From a virus, in the IMG/VR virus record IMGVR_UViG_3300037808_001199, positions 1 through 41,419 of that record: a stretch of 41,419 nt of DNA, one strand, 5' to 3'. Shown piece after piece: positions 16,402 through 25,149 of this stretch. The position numbers and the translations under genes are program-made. Within the stretch, counting starts at the first letter, position 1. Every line of letters begins with the position of its first letter. The notes below the pieces were generated by a model that saw only the letters and a list, made by a program, of their open reading frames with translations, had not been told where the DNA came from and did no database searches.

Positions 16402-18015
16402 ATGAGTGAATTTACCAAAGAACAAATAGCGCAGCTCTCATCTGCTATAAACCCAGTGCAAGAAGAGGTCTTGTTAAACCCGATCAAGCGCCTGGCCCAG
16501 CAAACCAAGTTATTCGACGAACAGCGAAAAGCTTTTACAGAAGCTGGATACGCCCAAGACCTTGAAGAGTTGGGTTCTGCCTTCAGTTCCGCCGCCGAAC
16601 AGTCCCTAAAGCTGTTTGGGAATACCAACAGGGCGACTGATGCCTTAACTGCTTTTAGGACAAACGCTAAGGCTTTTGTTTATATGAGTGACAGTCTCCG
16701 TTCTAAGCTGCTCGAAACTACCGTAGCGATGCAGGGCTTAGGCTTCGAAGCAACAACACTAGCAGAAGTGGTTGACTCTGGGATGTATGCATTTGGCAGC
16801 TCAGCTGATGAATTGAAAGGCCTCATGGCCGAATTCGCGAATATGTCAGAAGCCTTAGCTATTCCGGGCGATACCCTGGCCAAGAACTTTCGCTCTGCGC
16901 AGCAAAATTTTGCTTATAACACAAAAATATTTAAACAAAATTTTAAAGAACTTCAGGTGATGTCGCGACAAACCGGGCTTTCTTTCGATTCGTTGACGAG
17001 CACATTTGGTAGCAGTTTTGATAGTTTCGAAGGAGCAGCTCAAAAAGCAGGTCAACTAAACCAGATATTGGGTAAATCAGCATTCAACAGCATTGAGATG
17101 CTAAATATGACCGAAGCACAACGAGCTAAAAGAGTAAAAAAAGAGTTCGAAGGCCGCGACCCGAACAAGATGGGCAAGTTTGAGTTAATGGCGGTTCAAG
17201 AGACTTTGGGATTTGGATCAGTAGAGGATACTAGAAAGTTCCTCAGGACAGGGAAACAACCCGGCGCCGTCGATTCAGAAAAATATGACAAGCTTGAGGG
17301 CAGATTTGATAATTCGACAAAAGATGTTGATATTAGCATAAAGAAACTTAGCGACAGTATCCGAAGAGGCCGCGGCCCAGTAGAGAATTCACTGGTCGCC
17401 CTAGGGAACATGATCCAAGATAGTACCAAAAACCTCGCAGCGGATGCCTTAACCAAGGCCATCGGCCTGAAGTTCGGAGAAGAGAAAACTAAAGAACTCC
17501 AGAAGAAAATCGAAATCTCTTTCAAAAGCCTGAATACCATGCAAAAATCTCAAGTTTCGCAGGTGATTCTTATGCAGAAGGACGCCGCCGGCGCATTGGA
17601 GGTTTTGAAATCCATTAAACAAAGCGCCCTTTCAGGTTTCAAACGAAACCAAATCGGCATCGATGCTAAAGATATCTTTCCAAATATCGTCAACCAACTC
17701 GAAGGCGCAAAAAAAGACCAAAGGAAACTAGTTGAAATCGCCGTCGCACTGGCAGCCTCCAGCAAAATAGCCGGCACAATCGAAGATTTCACTGGGATCC
17801 CTAAAGCCTTAACCACGCTGGTGACACTAGAGAAGTTTGCCAAGAATGCACCAAAGGACGAAGATTACAAAGCGCTGGGCGAGGCTTTGGATGGTTTTGG
17901 CGCCGGCCTAAAGATAATTACTAATGCGCTTCGGGCTTTTGGCCGAGATAGTAAAGAGATGGAAAAGATCGAGAAAGGCGCAACGGCCGCATTGAGTAAA
18001 AAAGGATCACCATGA
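16402..18015 (+). CDS. Tape measure / baseplate hub protein, T4 gp29-like
   Basis: A 537-residue, almost wholly helical protein. It has long Ala/Lys/Gln-rich helices, a central region (about residues 95-290) with MQGLGFEATTLAEVVDSGMY, SEALAIPGDTLAKNFRSAQQ and FNSIEMLNMTEAQRAKR typical of phage tail tape measure proteins, and an Ala/Gly-rich C-terminal segment. T4 gp29 is 590 residues. At about 0.15 nm per residue the length would set a tail of roughly 80 nm. It sits between the gp26-like gene and the baseplate tube-initiator gene, the expected place. The ribosome site is a GAGGG 10 nt before ATG. The assignment rests on composition, motif and order. Confidence 0.7.
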   Translation: MSEFTKEQIAQLSSAINPVQEEVLLNPIKRLAQQTKLFDEQRKAFTEAGYAQDLEELGSAFSSAAEQSLKLFGNTNRATDALTAFRTNAKAFVYMSDSLRSKLLETTVAMQGLGFEATTLAEVVDSGMYAFGSSADELKGLMAEFANMSEALAIPGDTLAKNFRSAQQNFAYNTKIFKQNFKELQVMSRQTGLSFDSLTSTFGSSFDSFEGAAQKAGQLNQILGKSAFNSIEMLNMTEAQRAKRVKKEFEGRDPNKMGKFELMAVQETLGFGSVEDTRKFLRTGKQPGAVDSEKYDKLEGRFDNSTKDVDISIKKLSDSIRRGRGPVENSLVALGNMIQDSTKNLAADALTKAIGLKFGEEKTKELQKKIEISFKSLNTMQKSQVSQVILMQKDAAGALEVLKSIKQSALSGFKRNQIGIDAKDIFPNIVNQLEGAKKDQRKLVEIAVALAASSKIAGTIEDFTGIPKALTTLVTLEKFAKNAPKDEDYKALGEALDGFGAGLKIITNALRAFGRDSKEMEKIEKGATAALSKKGSP

Positions 18016-18040
18016 TGATTTTTATTAAAGGAGAGATAAT

Positions 18041-18697
18041 ATGAGTTTTACAGACTTTGGAGAAATAGCAAAATCAAAAAACCAGATGATCTCTTTTGAA
18101 CACCTGGCTTCTGGGACAACCATAGAGTTCCCAGCATTTTTAACAGATTTTTCAGATAACTATACTGTCTCTTGGGGTGGCGAACAGATATTCGGCAGAA
18201 ACGATCCAATAAAGCCATATCAATCAACAACTAGACAGATAACTTTAGCTTTCGACGTCTTGTCTGCCAGTGAGGCACACGCAAAAGAAAACCTTGCCAG
18301 ATACTCAACCCTTGTAAAGATGCTGTACCCATCATACTCAGCACCCCTTGCCGGCACCGGAGGATCATTCGGCCGAACAATTAAGGCCCCACCACTGATA
18401 AGATTGAAATTTGTCAACATGGTCCAAGCGGCCAATGGGTCCGGATCTCTATTAGGTTGCATCGGCGGCTTCAATTTCAAGCCAAATGCAGCCGCCGGTT
18501 ACTTCTATAAGCCAAATGGAGAGCTTTTCCCAAAACACTACAACATTAGCATAACTTTCGACCCACAACACGAAAACCAGTTGGGTTGGGATGAAAACCA
18601 AGATTTCTTAACAAGCCAGTTCCCTTATTCTGCGCCATCAGATTCTAAGGCTATTATGGGCGGAACAAAAAACAAGAGCAGACTGTTAAAGAGCTAA
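18041..18697 (+). CDS. Baseplate tail-tube initiator-like protein
   Basis: A 218-residue protein that probably joins the baseplate to the tail tube (role of T4 gp48/gp54). Key stretches are FPAFLTDFSDNYTVSWGGEQ, FGRNDPIKPYQSTTRQITLA and ENLARYSTLVKMLYPSY, a strand pattern (membrane-free, tube-like fold with a GRxDP-x-x-Y-x-x-TxR loop) common in small baseplate proteins of contractile-tail phages, and a late YNISITFDPQHENQLGWDE. AAAGGAG lies 7 nt before ATG. It follows the tape measure gene by 25 nt and precedes the LysM-like wedge gene by 15 nt. The GR-x-DP/TxR motif is visible; the T4 equivalence is inferred. Confidence 0.55.
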   Translation: MSFTDFGEIAKSKNQMISFEHLASGTTIEFPAFLTDFSDNYTVSWGGEQIFGRNDPIKPYQSTTRQITLAFDVLSASEAHAKENLARYSTLVKMLYPSYSAPLAGTGGSFGRTIKAPPLIRLKFVNMVQAANGSGSLLGCIGGFNFKPNAAAGYFYKPNGELFPKHYNISITFDPQHENQLGWDENQDFLTSQFPYSAPSDSKAIMGGTKNKSRLLKS

Positions 18698-18712
18698 CAA
18701 GGAGAGTATATC

Positions 18713-19066
18713 ATGTCTGATAGGTACAACAACTACACAAATCCAATAATGGTCCCAAACAAGTTGCGCCCCGAAATTTTCCACAGAAGGGACTTGACAG
18801 AAGTCCGGCAATATGCTAGACTTGAGTTCAATAGTCCCGATGCTGAAGACCAGGAGACTATGGCCATTGAGACGCATGAGAGGATTATGGCAGTCGGAGA
18901 ACGAATGAGTAAGTGGGCTTATGAGTTTTATGGATCAGTAGAGTACTGGTGGGTTATTGCATGGTACAACAAGAAGCCGACAGACAGTCATATACAACTA
19001 GGGGAAGTTGTATCTATACCAAAGGATTTAGAGTATGCGATCTATATTGCAACAAGAGAGACATAA
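18713..19066 (+). CDS. Baseplate wedge protein, gp53/LysM-like
   Basis: A 117-residue protein with the gp53/LysM-type signature: RMSKWAYEFYGSVEYWWVIA followed by WYNKKPTDSHIQLGEVVSIP. In baseplate wedge proteins this segment (h-x-x-x-YG-x-x-x-WWVIA-x-x-N ... G-x-x-h-x-IP) forms a LysM-like fold that bridges wedge and hub. T4 gp53 is 196 residues, so this is a compact version. The start has AAGGAG 9 nt upstream. The stop is 3 nt before the next gene, so the two are probably translated in a coupled way. The fold call is good; the exact wedge position is inferred. Confidence 0.65.
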   Translation: MSDRYNNYTNPIMVPNKLRPEIFHRRDLTEVRQYARLEFNSPDAEDQETMAIETHERIMAVGERMSKWAYEFYGSVEYWWVIAWYNKKPTDSHIQLGEVVSIPKDLEYAIYIATRET

Positions 19067-19069
19067 ATA

Positions 19070-21841
19070 ATGGCAGCAGGAAAAGGAAATGAGAAGAACA
19101 GCTTTCACCCGCAAGCAGCATTGCTTTATAAATGGAATCTGCACGGCACCTCGGCCGAGTCCGGTATTAAAAAAGCGACTCTTACTCCGAGTGAAAATAA
19201 AACAATAGGAGTCCACTCCCTGGGAGGAGAGCCTTACGACCCCAATTCAGTTATGTCTAAGATTACAAATAAACCCGACAGTAATAACAAAATAGTCATT
19301 AAAGATGACTTCTTCAACCTAGAGACCTACAAAATAAGCTCCCTAGTGCCAGAACTTAGATTCTTTAAATCCATCGGGGAAAAGATGCTGCCTTTCTACT
19401 TTCCAACCACTGCAGAGGTCTCCGATGAGGGCGCCCCATTCTCTCTAGGCGCCGCAGCCGTCAGAGACTTTTCAGTAGAATTTGTCGGTACTAACCCATA
19501 CCAGGCACCCAGATTTTTAATGGCCAATTTAACAGTGTTTGTTGATAACGTTTCTTTAATTTTTGCTGAGCCAAAGGCTGGTTATGCACGCCTAGCCGAT
19601 TTATTTACAATATCTATAGCGAGAAACGCACCAGGTAACTTATCGAATGTCGAGCACAGTTCGACTATAACGCCAGGTGACCTTCGCCGACCCATAGAAG
19701 TCTCTGCCACTTTGGGGTATACTTTTTTAAATCAAAGCTTATTTACCCAACTGGAAGTGGAAGAGATCCGGGAATCAAATCTAGCGTTAAGGATGAATGT
19801 TATATCTCATAGCATAGACGTCCAACAAGATGGCTCAGCGACAATAAATATAAAATATACGGCAAGAATAGGTGACTCACTTGGCGATAGCCTCTTTAGC
19901 CTTGGGGATTCGACCGAGGACACTGTTGTTAGGGCTGATATACGGTCACTATTTAGGGATGGAGTTGTCGAGGCTGGGAAATCTAAGGAGGGCAAAATAA
20001 AGGAAAACAGAACATTAGAAGACTATCAAAAAAAACTTAAAGAAATTAGAAGAGTTATGGAGATCTTAGAATCAAAGAATAAAATCCACGAGGCTATTTT
20101 TGACGACAGCTTCTTGTTTCAATATAGCACCTATGGCAAAGCACAATCAGAAGTGAATCCCTTCGCTGCCACCCTCGACGCGATGGCCGAGAACGCGTCA
20201 CTAATTTCTTCTGATGACGGAAAGCCCAGAAGTTACCTCGGCATAGGTACCCCCGCCATAGACCTGTCACTACCGAACCTGCCACCCACAGATGAACCCC
20301 TGAAGTTTTCATCGAAGCGCGTCGATGAAAAGTCTGTAGATTACAAATCACGTAAAGACGATCTAGACCTCTCAAAGAGGACCATCCATTACGTAGCACT
20401 AGGTGATCTTATGCAGGCCTTTTTTGAAAAGAGCGCAGAAAATATAGATAAAGCTATAAAAGAGATCTCTAACCCAGAGAGCGAAATAAACAAAAAGTAT
20501 CAGAATAGAACCTCAGAAGAAAAGGAAAAAATCAAACTAGTACTAGAAGAAAACGTCAAAAAACTAAAAAAGTTTAGAGTTCTGCTGTCAGACGTAAACA
20601 TAAAAATCAGAGGAAAGGACAGCACAGCTAAGCCAGAGATAAAGAAAATAAACTTAGCAGATGTGCCAATATCTTTAGCACTGTGGTCAAAGGTGATGAA
20701 GGATGAGGTAATAAGCAATTATGACAAGACTTATACAATATACCAGTTCTTAAATAAGTGTGTTAACCATATAATACCCGAGGCCCTGCACCTATCTTTT
20801 CAACCCGTGGCCAACGGGATAGTTGAAAGTATGCCAACAATTACAAGCACAACATACACCGGCCGTGGCCTCTCAGCAAAATTATCAAAACAATCTATTT
20901 TAAAACCATCGAACCTCCCCGGCTCGTCCGCTATGAAGTCCTACTCTTTCGAAGATGATAACGAATACTTTGTCATATTTCAAGAATCAGAAAGAGAGTT
21001 CACACCAGATGGCTCAGGGATAAAGAAGCAAGATTCAGATAAAGGTATTTATCATTTTGAGATTGGAAAAAATAGAGGCTTGATAAAGAGCATCAACTTT
21101 AGTAGATTTGACGTCCCAAAAGCTCAAGAGCAGCTGATGACAAACCAGGTAGGTTTATACGATGAATTAAAGATGCCGTATTCTGCCACAATCGAAATGA
21201 TCGGCAATAACCTTTTTATGCCGGGGAGTCAAATCTATGTAAACCCGGGCAACATCGGCTTCGGCCTGCCTAATGATAAGAATAGCGCATCTCACAGGTT
21301 AGGCCTCGGAGGCTATTATACAATACTGTCTGTTACGACTAATGTGTCGAATGGTATTTCAACTACTTCTTTAAAGTGTTCTTTCGGGGCCCACGCCTCA
21401 GAGAGGAAAGGTCTTACGGACGCGGTGCCTATCACGGAAACGGCTGGAGAGATTAGTCAGAGCGAACCCGGGGCTGATGCGCAGGAGCTACCAACGGGGG
21501 TACCGACAGGGTCCAGTGATTCAATTCAGGCTACTAGCGGCGTTGAATCTAAACTGAAGAACACTCTCGGTATACAGGTAAATCTTTCAAATTCAATCTC
21601 GGAGCATTTTACATTTCATGACCCCGATGTGGACAAATCATGGTTCGCTGCCGGCACAGCAAGGTCTCATGATCTCCGCCGCGGCAGCCCTGTCATGGGA
21701 GTCGATCGAGTCAGATATAGCGCCGATCATATACGGTACTACATCAACAGCAGTTTCGATGCGCAGTATGAGTATGTTGACATTTATTTTGATGAGAATC
21801 GCACCAGCGGCCAGATCGAACCCAAGAAGAGGGGCACTTGA
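19070..21841 (+). CDS. Large baseplate hub-like structural protein
   Basis: A 923-residue protein. The first third is beta-rich (RFLMANLTVFVDNVSLIFAE, PIEVSATLGYTFLN). The middle (about residues 300-520) is highly charged and helical with Lys/Glu coiled segments. The part around residues 680-790 has IKSINFSRFDVPKAQEQLMT, MPYSATIEMIGNNLFMPGSQ, VNPGNIGFGLPN and LGLGGYYTILSVTTNVSNG, a run typical of hub proteins: a GNxxhxPGxxhhhxP strand pair followed by a Y-x-I-x-x-V-x-x-x-h-x-x-G hairpin. A Ser/Gly linker and a small C-terminal domain finish it. It starts 3 nt after the wedge gene without a strong ribosome site, suggesting coupling. Baseplate membership is likely; the precise role is inferred. 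Confidence 0.6.
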   Translation: MAAGKGNEKNSFHPQAALLYKWNLHGTSAESGIKKATLTPSENKTIGVHSLGGEPYDPNSVMSKITNKPDSNNKIVIKDDFFNLETYKISSLVPELRFFKSIGEKMLPFYFPTTAEVSDEGAPFSLGAAAVRDFSVEFVGTNPYQAPRFLMANLTVFVDNVSLIFAEPKAGYARLADLFTISIARNAPGNLSNVEHSSTITPGDLRRPIEVSATLGYTFLNQSLFTQLEVEEIRESNLALRMNVISHSIDVQQDGSATINIKYTARIGDSLGDSLFSLGDSTEDTVVRADIRSLFRDGVVEAGKSKEGKIKENRTLEDYQKKLKEIRRVMEILESKNKIHEAIFDDSFLFQYSTYGKAQSEVNPFAATLDAMAENASLISSDDGKPRSYLGIGTPAIDLSLPNLPPTDEPLKFSSKRVDEKSVDYKSRKDDLDLSKRTIHYVALGDLMQAFFEKSAENIDKAIKEISNPESEINKKYQNRTSEEKEKIKLVLEENVKKLKKFRVLLSDVNIKIRGKDSTAKPEIKKINLADVPISLALWSKVMKDEVISNYDKTYTIYQFLNKCVNHIIPEALHLSFQPVANGIVESMPTITSTTYTGRGLSAKLSKQSILKPSNLPGSSAMKSYSFEDDNEYFVIFQESEREFTPDGSGIKKQDSDKGIYHFEIGKNRGLIKSINFSRFDVPKAQEQLMTNQVGLYDELKMPYSATIEMIGNNLFMPGSQIYVNPGNIGFGLPNDKNSASHRLGLGGYYTILSVTTNVSNGISTTSLKCSFGAHASERKGLTDAVPITETAGEISQSEPGADAQELPTGVPTGSSDSIQATSGVESKLKNTLGIQVNLSNSISEHFTFHDPDVDKSWFAAGTARSHDLRRGSPVMGVDRVRYSADHIRYYINSSFDAQYEYVDIYFDENRTSGQIEPKKRGT

Positions 21842-21842
21842 C

Positions 21843-23087
21843 ATGGCAAGCAAGATATTATTTTCCGCCGGCACTTCAAACAACCTCGAGAAAGAGTTCA
21901 GAGAAAGGGCCAAATATAAAAATTTAGTTAATTTCGAAAGTATGCTAGATACCTGGTATGAAAACGCTTTCTTCGGCCGTGTAAACAGCAAGTTTGAACC
22001 GGTCATCATAGTCCCCGGCGTGGATGACTCCATACTAAAGACTTTTCCGTCCGTCGCAGACGATGTCTCAGCCTTGGGTTTTGTCGCAGAGGCTTTTCGC
22101 AACTTTAGAAGAGATTACTTGCAGAGAGTCCAAGAGACTAATATATCTTTTCCGATCTTCTTGGAGGGCCTAGTGCCAACTGCCGGATATTTAAATTTCG
22201 AAACCTACTACTCAGAGTACACAACCTTTTTGACTACAAGTTATTTGGAAAACTTATCTAGCAATGCTTCTATTGTTGACTTCGAGAGTTTTGTTAAAGA
22301 GTTTATGAGTATTGCAGAAAGCGACCTCAAGAACTATCCAATTACAAAAACCGGTTTCCTACTCTCAAAGCATAACGATATAAAAACTACAGGCCTGGTA
22401 TTAGAGCTAGCAAACCTGAATCCGCAGATCGATTTGTCAAAAGGTGAAATCTTGCAAGATCCTAATTTTTCTTGTTATCTAGACTATGCTTCAGCTTCTG
22501 GTTTCTATGTCGACAAAAACTCGCCATGGCGCCTGATGGTTAATTTAGATAAAGAAATCGTTAGGTTACTCATGAGAGCAGAAAAGCCAGAAACTATTGA
22601 AACTCCGGATGGCCCCATCGACCGGCCACCACCCGGAGTCCATGCAACTAGGTCTGCAAGTGAGATAATGGATTCTATTTATCGGATTAAAACCCACCCT
22701 GAAGACCTCTTCATGCTGCAGAGTTTTTTAGAAAACCTCTATATACAGGTTAGAAATAAGGTTGCTTTTGTTCCCAGATTGGGTTATAATGGTAATGAGT
22801 CAATAATGAGAAGGAGTCAAGTGTCTGCATTATCAGAAGAAACCTGGCTGGCCCTGCTCTTACGCACCCGCTTATATGAACTGGACAGCTACGATCAGAG
22901 ATTTTATGAAGTCGAAGCACACCAAGCCATACAGACCTACTCAATTTACGGCCTTAGTCACGCGACGGCCAAGATAGGATCTACTTGTTCTAAGATCATA
23001 GAACAGGTAGTGCTTGATCACGACCAGTTCCGGCGCCGCACCGAAAATGAAAGAAGAGAGAACGTTGAGAGTAATACAGACACTTGA
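21843..23087 (+). CDS. Unknown baseplate-region protein
   Basis: A 414-residue mostly helical protein starting MASKILFSAGTSNNLEKEF. Noticeable stretches are FPIFLEGLVPTAGYLNFETY, SEYTTFLTTSYLENLSS and KTHPEDLFMLQSFLENLYIQ. I recognise no named family. ATG 21843 is 1 nt after the previous stop and has an AAGAGGGG sequence upstream; longer in-frame forms reach back inside the preceding gene and are rejected. The gene closes the baseplate run and overlaps the polymerase-like gene by 41 nt. A virion or baseplate-assembly role is inferred from location only; there are no signal peptides or membrane segments. Confidence 0.65.
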   Translation: MASKILFSAGTSNNLEKEFRERAKYKNLVNFESMLDTWYENAFFGRVNSKFEPVIIVPGVDDSILKTFPSVADDVSALGFVAEAFRNFRRDYLQRVQETNISFPIFLEGLVPTAGYLNFETYYSEYTTFLTTSYLENLSSNASIVDFESFVKEFMSIAESDLKNYPITKTGFLLSKHNDIKTTGLVLELANLNPQIDLSKGEILQDPNFSCYLDYASASGFYVDKNSPWRLMVNLDKEIVRLLMRAEKPETIETPDGPIDRPPPGVHATRSASEIMDSIYRIKTHPEDLFMLQSFLENLYIQVRNKVAFVPRLGYNGNESIMRRSQVSALSEETWLALLLRTRLYELDSYDQRFYEVEAHQAIQTYSIYGLSHATAKIGSTCSKIIEQVVLDHDQFRRRTENERRENVESNTDT

Positions 23088-24192
23088 AATAGAAGATAAC
23101 TGCAGAGGAATATATGCGGACAACCAGTTTATATTTAAGAACTTCAGCCAACTTTTAGATTCTGCAGATCATGCATGGTCTTATTCCACGGCAATAGAAA
23201 GGGATGAGAATTATACGTTTCTGAGTGTCTATGCAAATCAGAAGCAATTATCAGAGTTCTCTCGAGACCCGCAAGGGATCCTCTCAGTGGGGGATCTTAT
23301 AAGATCCCAAAAAGCTGCAGCCCTAACAGCAAAGGTCGACCTTTCCAGACTATGTTTTTTTGACGTCTTGCCGGACCATCTGCTGCATCGATGGTTCTCT
23401 CTCAGGGACGCAGCCATGCAAGAAATAATAAGAACAGTCCCCAGGCCTGCCAGTTATGATATTATGCATAAAATCCATGTCCTCACAACAGAAATCAGCA
23501 AAAGAGGTTTAAATGTTGGAAAGATAAGGGAGAGAGTTAAATATGACATTTATACTTCAGCTACAGGAAGGTTGGCAACAGTGAAGGGTTCATACCCAAT
23601 CATGAATATAAAGAAAGAGGAGAGAAAATCGGTCACCCCGCAAAATGATTTGTTTCTAGAACTGGATCTCAATGGCGCGGAAATAAGAACATTACTAGCT
23701 TTCTCTGGAGTCCAACAACCAACAGAGGATATTCACTTGTGGAATATGAAGGATATGCCTCCATGGATCTCCAGATCAGAAGCTAAAGCTCAATTCTTTG
23801 CCTGGCTTTATAATCCAAAGGCTGAAAATGGAATATATGAGAAGCACTATAATAAAAAAGCATACTTAGAGCATTACACCAACGCGACTATTAGGACTCC
23901 TTTTGGCAGGACCCTTCCTGTAGACGAAAGAAAAGCATTAAATTACTTGCTTCAATCTACAACATCTGATATAGTACTAGAGAATGCATACAAGATCGTG
24001 AAGAAACTTAGGGGCACCAAGAGCTTTGTTGCATTCACTATGCACGATTCTGTTGTGCTTGATTTCGCAAAAGAGGATTATGAGATGGTTTCTCAGCTAA
24101 AAGACATATTCGAGACAAACTTATTTGGTAGATTTCTATCAAACGTCAGCATCGGTAAGAACTTCGGAGAGATGAAGGAAATACGCGTTTGA
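23047..24192 (+). CDS. Compact family A (PolA-like) DNA polymerase
   Basis: A 381-residue protein carrying the polymerase core of DNA polymerase I without exonuclease domains. Visible motifs (numbered from ATG 23047): TGRL near 173, motif A with Asp207 and Glu212 (LDLNGAEIRTLLAFSG), O-helix motif B R243-K247-F251-Y255 (RSEAKAQFFAWLY), ERKALNYLLQSTTSDI around 294-309 (Pol I ERAAIN-x-x-x-QGTAADI) and motif C H333-D334 (MHDSVVLDF), where the usual Glu is Ser. The O-helix discriminator equivalent to E. coli Phe762 is Phe. About 160 N-terminal residues are unlike Pol I. Pol I proper is about 930 residues. It may act in repair, gap filling or replication beside DnaE. ATG 23047 lacks a strong ribosome site; TTG 23014 is the alternative. 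Confidence 0.8.
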   Translation: MKEERTLRVIQTLEIEDNCRGIYADNQFIFKNFSQLLDSADHAWSYSTAIERDENYTFLSVYANQKQLSEFSRDPQGILSVGDLIRSQKAAALTAKVDLSRLCFFDVLPDHLLHRWFSLRDAAMQEIIRTVPRPASYDIMHKIHVLTTEISKRGLNVGKIRERVKYDIYTSATGRLATVKGSYPIMNIKKEERKSVTPQNDLFLELDLNGAEIRTLLAFSGVQQPTEDIHLWNMKDMPPWISRSEAKAQFFAWLYNPKAENGIYEKHYNKKAYLEHYTNATIRTPFGRTLPVDERKALNYLLQSTTSDIVLENAYKIVKKLRGTKSFVAFTMHDSVVLDFAKEDYEMVSQLKDIFETNLFGRFLSNVSIGKNFGEMKEIRV

Positions 24193-25034
24193 AAAACATA
24201 CTAGCCCTAGGAAATGCCGCATGCGATATAGTCACAGAACTAGAGAAGTACAATATATACAAAATATATAGAATCTGTAATCAGGACAGAGAAGAGAAGA
24301 ATACCTATATCGTTCCTGAGCTGGATTCCGCCGAAGAATATGAAAACTTAAATATTTTAAGTAAAATTAAGTTTCTCCGGAGCATCAAAGATGAAATTAC
24401 ATTCTTTGTTTGCGGTGCCTCTAAAAGTAGCGCTTTGTCCCTTAAGATCTTGGAGTCGATGCATAAAAGAGGATTAAAGATAAAAATTATTTATTTTCAC
24501 CCGGAAACAGAATTCCTCTCAGAAGACCAAGTCCTTCAGGAAAAGACAGTGCGGAGCGTTTTACAGGAATACGCTAGGTCCGGACTCTTTGAAGACATCA
24601 CTATGGTTTGCAATAAGACCCTGGAAGGCTTCACGGAGTCGATCAATGTTTTCGACTACTATAAACAGATAAATTCAGTATTTTGTGATAGCTATCACAT
24701 GGTCGAAGTCTTCAAGAATACTAAACCAATTATGTCGACATTCTCACGTATTAGAGAATCTTGCCGTATACGCTCCTTGGGAGTTAGCACCATATCTTGC
24801 GAAGACAAGTTATTTTCTCCTTTCAAACAAGAAGTGGAAGTGGTATACTATTTCGGTATTAACGAAGAGAAACTGAAAACCCAGGGAAACTTTTTCAAGG
24901 AGTTAACCAACAGTGTCAAGAATCGAATGAGGGAGGAGACAAAGGCCTATTTCGGAATCTATCCAACGCAATATGAAAATGACTATATTTATGTCGAGTG
25001 TTTTTCTCCAAAAATCCAAGACCTGCTAAATTAA
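24189..25034 (+). CDS. Divergent tubulin/FtsZ-superfamily-like protein
   Basis: A 281-residue protein starting at TTG, overlapping the polymerase stop by 4 nt, with AAGGA about 10 nt upstream. Motif order fits a tubulin/FtsZ fold: an N-terminal strand and helix (ILALGNAACDIVTEL, residues 4-18; FtsZ GGxGxNAV), a second strand ending NQD (31-33; FtsZ NTD), a strand plus Gly/Ser loop VCGASKSSALSLKIL (74-88; FtsZ GGGTGTG helix), IIYFHPETEF (100-109), a long helix SEDQVLQEKTVRSVLQEYAR, strand MVCN (139-142), a central helix from QIN (160-162), TFSRIRESCRIRSLGVSTI (184-202; synergy-loop region) and a beta-alpha-beta C-terminal domain. The GTP-binding glycines are largely lost, so nucleotide binding is uncertain. 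Similar hypothetical proteins occur in aquatic phages. The fold is my inference. Confidence 0.5.
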   Translation: MKNILALGNAACDIVTELEKYNIYKIYRICNQDREEKNTYIVPELDSAEEYENLNILSKIKFLRSIKDEITFFVCGASKSSALSLKILESMHKRGLKIKIIYFHPETEFLSEDQVLQEKTVRSVLQEYARSGLFEDITMVCNKTLEGFTESINVFDYYKQINSVFCDSYHMVEVFKNTKPIMSTFSRIRESCRIRSLGVSTISCEDKLFSPFKQEVEVVYYFGINEEKLKTQGNFFKELTNSVKNRMREETKAYFGIYPTQYENDYIYVECFSPKIQDLLN

Positions 25035-25149
25035 AAAAAAGAACTTTAAGTTCACTAGAAAAAGTGATAATATTTAAACATACTCATGGTGCTGTGCTAG
25101 CAAGTTGCTAATTTCAGTGCCGCTTTATACGATAAAAAAAGGAGAAATT

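Noticed and set aside
21618-21842. N-terminal extension of the gene at 21843
   Set aside because: It overlaps 225 nt of the hub-like gene; the Met/Ala/Ser-rich extension looks like a frame shadow and ATG 21843 is well placed.
21638-22102. 154-codon minus-strand open frame
   Set aside because: It shadows two + strand baseplate genes and shows no recognisable protein pattern or ribosome site.
25035-25149. tRNA or small RNA in the gap before the DUF262 gene
   Set aside because: Two small palindromes are present, but no cloverleaf or T-loop consensus could be formed by eye.
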